12,583 bases of DNA from Spraguea lophii (lineage: Eukaryota > Microsporidia > Spragueidae): positions 1 through 12,583 of the forward strand of contig LDOQ01000273.1 in NCBI GenBank assembly GCA_001887945.1, in the 5' to 3' direction. Shown here one piece after another: positions 8,014-12,583 of this stretch. The translations under genes were made by a program, and so were the position numbers. How positions within the stretch are numbered: position 1 is the first letter of the stretch; each line of letters opens with the position of its first letter. A model generated the notes under the pieces. It did not search any database, had not been told where the DNA came from, and was given only the letters and a program-made list of their open reading frames with translations.

Positions 8014-8363
8014 CTCATCCAGAAAAAATTTTCAAAACAAAAAAAGAATAATAATAAACGGAGAAGAGAAGAAAAAGGTTGTTGAGTGGGTGAGGTTTCG
8101 ATAGCGCAGCATAGCTGTGCCTTGTATGACGGCCCCGCTACTAGATTAAAGTAGTGTTCAGCTGATGTAGTTGCAATCCCTGTATTGATTTGTGACTCGG
8201 CCAATACTACGCAACGAAAGAGGGTGGGAATTCCTTAAGAGCTGGAAAGGGGTGCGACGACGCGCACCAGACGCAAAATCCTAACACTCTGGAGCATAAG
8301 GTAAGATGAGATTAATGCATATCTGTAACGAAACCAGTTAGTACAAGTTTAATTTAGCTCGAG

Positions 8364-8406
8364 GAACCGAAGGTCACAGACCATGGTAGGCCACAACCGG
8401 CCAGGA
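8364..8406 (+). repeat. SINE tail homologous to LINE 3' UTR
   Basis: Aligns without gaps to 746-788, differing at four positions, three of them G/A. The ccatgg palindrome and the tandem ggcc pair are kept. Confidence 0.8.
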
Positions 8407-8752
8407 ATCTTTGATAAATAAAAGTTTCATTCGTAAAAAAAAATAATAAAAAAAGTTATTATAATCGAAAGGATGTTTCGCCTTTGAGGAAGAATGTTAT
8501 ATATGTTTAATTAAACATTATGCCATATTTGCTACCATCCATATGATGTAAATGTTGAATATTACTGCGAAAAAAAACTTGAGAGAATAAATTAGATTTA
8601 TATTAAATATTCTTATTTAAAAAAATAATATTCATTTATCAAATGAAAAATTTTTTAAATACAAAAGATTACAAAATTTATGCAAATATTTTAATTACTT
8701 TCAAAATTTATCAATTATTCTGATAACAAAACTTTACTTTTAGGATTGGAAT
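8407..8752. other. AT-rich spacer downstream of the 856-aa LRR gene
   Basis: It begins with an A-rich tract that may be the SINE tail and then continues as AT-rich sequence to the stop codon of the LRR gene on the minus strand. No gene was seen. Confidence 0.6.
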
Positions 8753-11323
8753 TTAACAAAATATTAGCTTCATTTCACATAATAAAAATATCACTCCTTT
8801 TCTATAAATACCCTCGAAATCTAACATGTCAATATCTTTAAAAATCAAAAATTTATCCAGGATATCTTCATTTTTAACCTTATTCCAAATATAATGTGAA
8901 GCTAAGCTTATTAGGGTATTATTATTGTTTATTTCTTGAACTAATTTATCAATAATATTTTCACAATTAAATTCATTAAAAAAATGATGTAAAATATATT
9001 CTTTACATTTTAAAAAAGCATTATCCATTTCAAGTGAATATAACTGTTTAGTTGATGGGAATCCCAATTCATCTGCTAATTTTTTTTTCCAGTATATATA
9101 GAAATATATATTTTCAGGAATTTCATTTGATGTTGTTATGTTCTTAAGTACATCAAGTTTATACTTAGCTATAAAATTGTTGATAAAATACTCAATACCA
9201 ATTGAATGTTTTTTAGTAATCAAACAATAATAAACTTCACTTAAATGTGCTAATTGTCCATCAACACAAACTGACATCCCGGGGAGTATAGCAGAAAATA
9301 CCTGTTCAACAACGGCTCCGTCTTCCTTAGCAGAATCTAATAATATGATAAATATTGCCTCAAAATAATTTTTTAATATATCCCTTTCTTTATTGGGAAT
9401 ATTTGCTACAATTGGAATATTGTGTCGTTGTATTCCATATAAATTTTTTATATATTTTATAATTATATTTCTTTCTAAATCATGAATAATGTATTTTTTA
9501 AAATTTTTGTTGAATATTCTTAAAATAAATTCTCCATCGTGTTGATATTTTGGAGGTTCATTTGGAAGAACTTTTGAAATATTTTTGATATTCCATTTTA
9601 GTTGTTGTTGGTTATGAAATTCATTATAATAATCTTCGGTATTTCCTATAAAAGTATTGGTTAATATAAAAGAATCTAGAAAGATACCATGAACGACTTT
9701 ATAAGATATATCAATTATCCCAATCTGGCCCCTTTCTTGGGAAATTTTATCAGATCTTAATTTTAAATTGTTTTCATGAAGAATAACGATTAAACCATTA
9801 TTCTTTTCATTAATTTCTTTTGGTAAATACTTTAATCGATTATTTGATAAATCTAACCGGATTAATGAATTCAATAGAAAGATGCTTCCATTTATATAAT
9901 GTATCTTATTATGATTTAAATATATGACTTTTAATTTACTAATATCTTTAAATACATTATGAACCTTTCTTATTCTATTATACTTGAAATTTATTAACTT
10001 CAGATTTTTAATAATTGAAATATTTGATGGAATAGACTTTAAATAACATTTCGATAACACCAAAAATTCTAGTATGGAATTTTGTGAAACATATCTTAAC
10101 AGATCAAAATTTACATCTGTCTTATACAAACAATTTGCATGGATATTTAGTATTTTCGGATTTGAAAATATTGGGGGTAAGAATGTAATGTTAAATACTG
10201 TTATTTTAATATTTATACAATCCTCTGTATTAAATGCATTGGGTTTTATATATTTTATAAGATTTGCAGTTAAATTTAAAAATTCCAAATATTGTAATTT
10301 CATTATGCCTTCATCTAGAATAGAAAGTCTGTTGTAATTTAAATTTAACCATGTTAATTTTTTGAGGGATCCATCTAATATTTCGAATTTAGTAATTAGA
10401 TTTTTTGATAAATCTAAAAGATTAAGATTGGGAAACATATTATGTTTTAACTTTATGTCACCAGATATTTTATTTTCTTGTATACGTAAATCCTGTAAGT
10501 CTTCGTGGTTTGAAATAACTTCTGGTATTTCAGTAAATTCATTATTATTAAGAGATAGATGTTTTAAGGGTTTTAAGCTATTAAACCAATTGGGTAATGA
10601 ATTTAACTTGTTATTGTTGAGGTTTAATTTAATAATATTTGGTAATGCAATATCATCAGGTAAACATTCTAATTCATTACCCTCGAGATCCAAGTATAGA
10701 ATATGTGCAGTATTTATTGATTTAAATGGTAAAATATATTCGTCAAAAATATTATCATGTATTATTTGTCGAAAAAGTATTGGATTATATGATAGGTTTA
10801 AAAATTCTAGTAGTTTTAAATCAAAAACTTTAAAATTTATCTTTTTTATTATACAATTATCGAGTAATAAAAGAGATAGATTTTGTAATTTGTTTAAATC
10901 ATTTGGAATATATATAATTTGGTTATAATTTAAGAAAAGTTCTGTTAATTGTTCTAGTATTAAAATTTCCAAAGGAAAATCCATTAATTTATTATGTGAT
11001 AAATCAAGATGTCTTAATTTTTTAAAACGAGACATATAGGTAGGCACCTTTCCAATTTCACAGTTAGATATTGTCAGTTTATTTAATTTAACCAATTTTC
11101 CTAAAAGTTTTGGAATTTCATGTTCATTTTCAGCGTTTCGCACGGTGATTGAATATGTATCCGCTAAAAACACAAAAGTAACATGGCTTTCGACCAATTC
11201 TACAAAAAGTGGGCTCTCGCTAGTTAATAATTCGTCTGTATCATCTAATAATATATTAATATATTCTAAACTAGAAACAATATATGCTTTTATTGTCAAC
11301 ATCTGTAAAATAAGTTTCAACAT
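8753..11323 (-). CDS. Leucine-rich repeat protein with C-terminal NEL-like (C-x-D) domain, 856 aa
   Basis: The start is the ATG at 11321-11323, directly preceded by CCC on the coding strand. The N-terminus (M-L-K-L-I-L-Q-M-L-T) is hydrophobic and may be a signal peptide, weaker than in the 748-aa paralog. LRRs extend from about residue 70 to 525, more than in the paralog, with an insert near 183-203 at the equivalent place after N-L-S-x-N. A linker (about 525-645) leads into a helical C-terminal domain (about 645-850) with C686-V-D688-G-Q, D-V-L-K-N-I-T-T (724-731), W745...E-L-G-F (752-755) and F-F-x-E-F-x-C (781-787). Spacing from C686 to C787 is exactly that of C567 to C668 in the other protein. 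This suggests a duplicated family with a conserved active domain, possibly a secreted E3 ubiquitin ligase of NEL-like type (inference). It is intact, intronless and on the same strand as its paralog. Confidence 0.85.
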   Translation of the reverse strand: MLKLILQMLTIKAYIVSSLEYINILLDDTDELLTSESPLFVELVESHVTFVFLADTYSITVRNAENEHEIPKLLGKLVKLNKLTISNCEIGKVPTYMSRFKKLRHLDLSHNKLMDFPLEILILEQLTELFLNYNQIIYIPNDLNKLQNLSLLLLDNCIIKKINFKVFDLKLLEFLNLSYNPILFRQIIHDNIFDEYILPFKSINTAHILYLDLEGNELECLPDDIALPNIIKLNLNNNKLNSLPNWFNSLKPLKHLSLNNNEFTEIPEVISNHEDLQDLRIQENKISGDIKLKHNMFPNLNLLDLSKNLITKFEILDGSLKKLTWLNLNYNRLSILDEGIMKLQYLEFLNLTANLIKYIKPNAFNTEDCINIKITVFNITFLPPIFSNPKILNIHANCLYKTDVNFDLLRYVSQNSILEFLVLSKCYLKSIPSNISIIKNLKLINFKYNRIRKVHNVFKDISKLKVIYLNHNKIHYINGSIFLLNSLIRLDLSNNRLKYLPKEINEKNNGLIVILHENNLKLRSDKISQERGQIGIIDISYKVVHGIFLDSFILTNTFIGNTEDYYNEFHNQQQLKWNIKNISKVLPNEPPKYQHDGEFILRIFNKNFKKYIIHDLERNIIIKYIKNLYGIQRHNIPIVANIPNKERDILKNYFEAIFIILLDSAKEDGAVVEQVFSAILPGMSVCVDGQLAHLSEVYYCLITKKHSIGIEYFINNFIAKYKLDVLKNITTSNEIPENIYFYIYWKKKLADELGFPSTKQLYSLEMDNAFLKCKEYILHHFFNEFNCENIIDKLVQEINNNNTLISLASHYIWNKVKNEDILDKFLIFKDIDMLDFEGIYRKGVIFLLCEMKLIFC
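8774..9391 (-). other. NEL-like helical domain of the 856-aa protein (candidate E3 ligase)
   Basis: This covers residues about 645-850; C-V-D is encoded at 9260-9268. Upstream, F-E-A-I-x-I matches F-E-S-I-x-I of the paralog. Between that helix and the C-x-D motif this protein is about ten residues shorter. From C-x-D to F-F-x-x-F-x-C there is no gap relative to the paralog. Function is inferred from motif order only. Confidence 0.5.
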
Positions 11324-11326
11324 GGG
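11324..11326 (-). promoter_or_regulatory. CCC start-site signal abutting the ATG of the 856-aa LRR gene
   Basis: On the coding strand the sequence reads aaaaccc directly before ATG. C runs are rare in this AT-rich DNA. CCC-like motifs immediately upstream of start codons have been described for microsporidia, so this supports both the start choice and the lineage. Confidence 0.55.
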
Positions 11327-11510
11327 TTTTCGTATTCTTTGTGGTCATGTTATATGATTGGCATAAATAATGATTTTTTTAAAGATTTTTTTATATTGTA
11401 TATGGATTTCTAATTTAATTATAACTTGTTTCTATATTATTTTTATAATTTTATAAAAGATCATTTTCTCTGACATAAATCTTTTATTTAATTGTGAAAT
11501 TTTCAGAGCA

Positions 11511-11580
11511 TGTTTGGCGAATGGTCATGGTTGGTAACCAAATCCCGGACCTGCCAGGTTCGAATCCCCGTCCAGAAAAT
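11511..11580 (+). repeat. tRNA-like element (SINE head), copy B
   Basis: It aligns to the SINE head at 7951-8023. It has A-box-like tggcgaatgg (11515-11524), the shared ttggtaaccaaa, a perfect B box ggttcgaatcc (11557-11567) and the shared tccagaaaa at its end. The long body and LINE-like tail are missing. About 65 bases further on, the 3' end of the right-hand LINE begins in the opposite orientation. It is probably a truncated SINE or a second, shorter SINE type. It does not form a standard cloverleaf by eye. Confidence 0.65.
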
Positions 11581-11644
11581 TTCAGAAAAATATATCTAAG
11601 TTTTTGGTAAGATGTGCAAATAAAACCCCTGTAAAGAAAAGGTT

Positions 11645-12578
11645 ATAAAAGAACAATACATTTTTTTAATACAAGAAAATTTTATTTATGATACATTTTT
11701 ACTTCACTACAATTATATTTTTATCTTCCTACACTCTACTCAACTCCCAATCTGATATATCAGCTTCTCTGGGGAGGATCTATACCTAAATCTTCTCCTG
11801 GCCGGTTGCGGCCCACCATGGTCTGGGACCTTTGGTTCTTGGAGGTACATAACATATTACGAAATAATGTTTTAAATATATACTAATTAGTTCCCTGGCC
11901 ACTTTGATTATCAGGATTACTATGGCTTTGTATATATTCATTTAACAATATATTTCTTAGATTTATTACGGACTTTAGGTAAGTGGCCGTAGCCACAATT
12001 ACCTTTAATTGCTGCGGACCAGTAGCTTCCCACTCTCCCCCTAAGAGTACCCCCAAAAGACTTGGATTGTCTTCTGGTGGATTTAAAATGCTAGCAGATA
12101 AGGCTCGTAGCACAATATTGTCCTCTGACCTTATCCAACTAAATGCTTCTTCTCTTTGTAGAGCCCATCTAGGACAGACCCACAAGAGATGAAACATCGT
12201 CTCTCTTCCGCCACCGCAGAAGGGACAGGACTGTCTATATCTGCTGTCAATCCTTCCTGACACAGCCATTCTATAAGAGAGATAAAATGTTCCAATACGT
12301 AAACGTATCAAAGCCATCCATCCACTATAGAGGTGGTTCTTGGCTGCTAACAGCTTGGGTGGGATCAGACGTATATTACCACCATCTCTGATCCTCCCTA
12401 TGACAGACCTGTCCCGAGAGACCTCTCTGTTCCTGATCACTTCTGCGATTAACTCCACTTTCTTATGATCAGGAACACGAGATTCAAGCACTGCATGCCC
12501 AAACCTTTTTAGCCATCTAGCGGATCCGGAGACCCAAGTGGCACATCTTGTTCTAGGGAAGGCTCCAATCAATGAAGA
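11645..12578 (-). repeat. Inverted repeat, right arm
   Basis: This is the reverse complement of 6-939. No difference was found in the coding part and proximal 3' UTR; scattered differences appear only in the last 115 bases or so at the element's 3' end (11645-11760). Confidence 0.9.
11796..11838 (-). repeat. GC-rich LINE 3' UTR block, inverted copy
   Basis: Identical to 746-788 on the opposite strand; related to the SINE tail at 8364-8406. Confidence 0.8.
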
Positions 12579-12581
12579 CAC
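11883..12581 (-). CDS. LINE reverse transcriptase ORF, C-terminal fragment with zf-RVT zinc knuckle (partial, inverted copy)
   Basis: The frame is open to the right-hand edge of the window; the GTG at the edge is an artefact of truncation and not a real start. The protein has the same C-terminal region as the copy at 3-701, including the C-x2-C-x8-H-x4-C knuckle, and is identical to it over the final 229 residues. It lacks frameshifts and internal stops. The role is that of the LINE polyprotein tail, with the knuckle probably helping bind element RNA or target DNA. Near-perfect identity of the two copies means recent insertion, gene conversion, or collapse of repeat reads during assembly. Confidence 0.85.
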   Translation of the reverse strand: MSSLIGAFPRTRCATWVSGSARWLKRFGHAVLESRVPDHKKVELIAEVIRNREVSRDRSVIGRIRDGGNIRLIPPKLLAAKNHLYSGWMALIRLRIGTFYLSYRMAVSGRIDSRYRQSCPFCGGGRETMFHLLWVCPRWALQREEAFSWIRSEDNIVLRALSASILNPPEDNPSLLGVLLGGEWEATGPQQLKVIVATATYLKSVINLRNILLNEYIQSHSNPDNQSGQGTN

Positions 12582-12583
12582 GC

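Larger units (their letters stand above)
7951..8406 (+). mobile_element. SINE with tRNA-like head, structured body and LINE-derived tail
   Basis: This GC-rich island stands out sharply from its AT-rich surroundings and has the three-part layout of a tRNA-derived SINE. The head (7951-8023) has an A-box-like tggcccagtgg (7959-7969) and a perfect B box ggttcgaatcc (8003-8013), spaced as in a tRNA gene, so RNA polymerase III transcription is likely. The body (about 8024-8360) contains hairpins at 8104-8120, about 8138-8155 and 8251-8268 and no ORF. The tail (8364-8406) matches the LINE 3' UTR at 39 of 43 positions. An A-rich stretch follows to about 8455. The 3' limit is uncertain. The bases atcttt recur just before the head (7944-7949) and just after the tail (8407-8412), a possible short target duplication, but this is weak in AT-rich DNA. 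Confidence 0.7.
11645..12583 (-). mobile_element. Non-LTR retrotransposon (LINE), 3' part, inverted copy
   Basis: Second copy of the LINE at 1-939, in opposite orientation, with its 3' end pointing inward. The ORF stop is at 11883-11885, with a 3' UTR to 11645. The shared GC-rich UTR block lies at 11796-11838. The small hairpin at 11752-11763 is a perfect palindrome here and differs in sequence from its counterpart at 821-832. The element's 5' part is cut off by the window edge. Confidence 0.85.

Noticed and set aside
7951..8023. Functional tRNA gene
   Set aside because: A and B boxes are good, but acceptor ends do not pair and the anticodon arm is not canonical; similar degenerate copies at two other sites indicate a SINE head.
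7929..8204. 91-codon minus-strand ORF across the SINE head
   Set aside because: It is the antisense reading of the tRNA-like head and body; the repeat explains the open frame and there is no protein domain.
10362..10928. 188-codon plus-strand ORF inside the 856-aa LRR gene
   Set aside because: Antisense shadow of the LRR repeats; the minus-strand reading shows clear LRR periodicity.
1872..11323. Bacterial origin of the window because of IpaH-like LRR layout
   Set aside because: No ribosome-binding sites or operon structure, and pol III-type SINE, LINE and Merlin elements are present; the DNA is eukaryotic even if the domain were anciently transferred.
11883..12581. LINE 229/232-aa ORFs as complete standalone genes
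   Set aside because: Frames are open to the window edges and the starts used are TTG and GTG; they are C-terminal fragments of a larger polyprotein.

Overview
The window looks like nuclear DNA of a very AT-rich, compact eukaryote, most likely a microsporidian. Three things point there. Both long genes are intronless, and each has a run of C just before or near its ATG, a start-site signal described for microsporidia. Both encode secreted-type leucine-rich repeat (LRR) proteins of the kind microsporidian genomes amplify. The debris between them is a Merlin/IS1595-type transposon and LINE/SINE retroelements. The species cannot be read from the sequence.

Layout: 1-939 is the 3' part of a non-LTR retrotransposon (LINE) on the + strand, and 11645-12583 is a second copy on the - strand. 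The two form inverted arms of about 934 bp around everything else. Between them lie two large paralogous genes on the - strand, 1872-4118 (748 aa) and 8753-11323 (856 aa). The roughly 4.6 kb between these genes holds no convincing gene. It contains a decayed Merlin DNA transposon (6614-7602, with terminal inverted repeats and an 8-bp target duplication) and a SINE (about 7951-8406) with a tRNA-like head, a GC-rich structured body and a tail shared with the flanking LINE. Two more tRNA-like heads lie near the LINE 3' ends (1236-1304 on - and 11511-11580 on +). The rest is extremely AT-rich sequence.

Main point: each LRR protein has an N-terminal hydrophobic leader, an LRR array, and a conserved C-terminal helical domain carrying a C-x-D-G-Q motif. 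From that Cys the two proteins align without a gap for 102 residues (about 31 identities by hand count). The layout (LRR, then a helical domain with a C-x-D motif, then a motif like E-V-x-V-F-L/I-x-W about 50-60 residues later) resembles the NEL-type E3 ubiquitin ligases of bacterial effectors (IpaH, SspH, SlrP). I propose that these are eukaryotic, parasite-secreted NEL-like LRR ubiquitin ligases. This is an inference from motifs and needs profile or structure comparison.

The second point of interest is the LINE/SINE pairing. A 43-bp stretch in the SINE tail matches the LINE 3' UTR at 39 of 43 positions, as expected of a SINE mobilised by a LINE reverse transcriptase.
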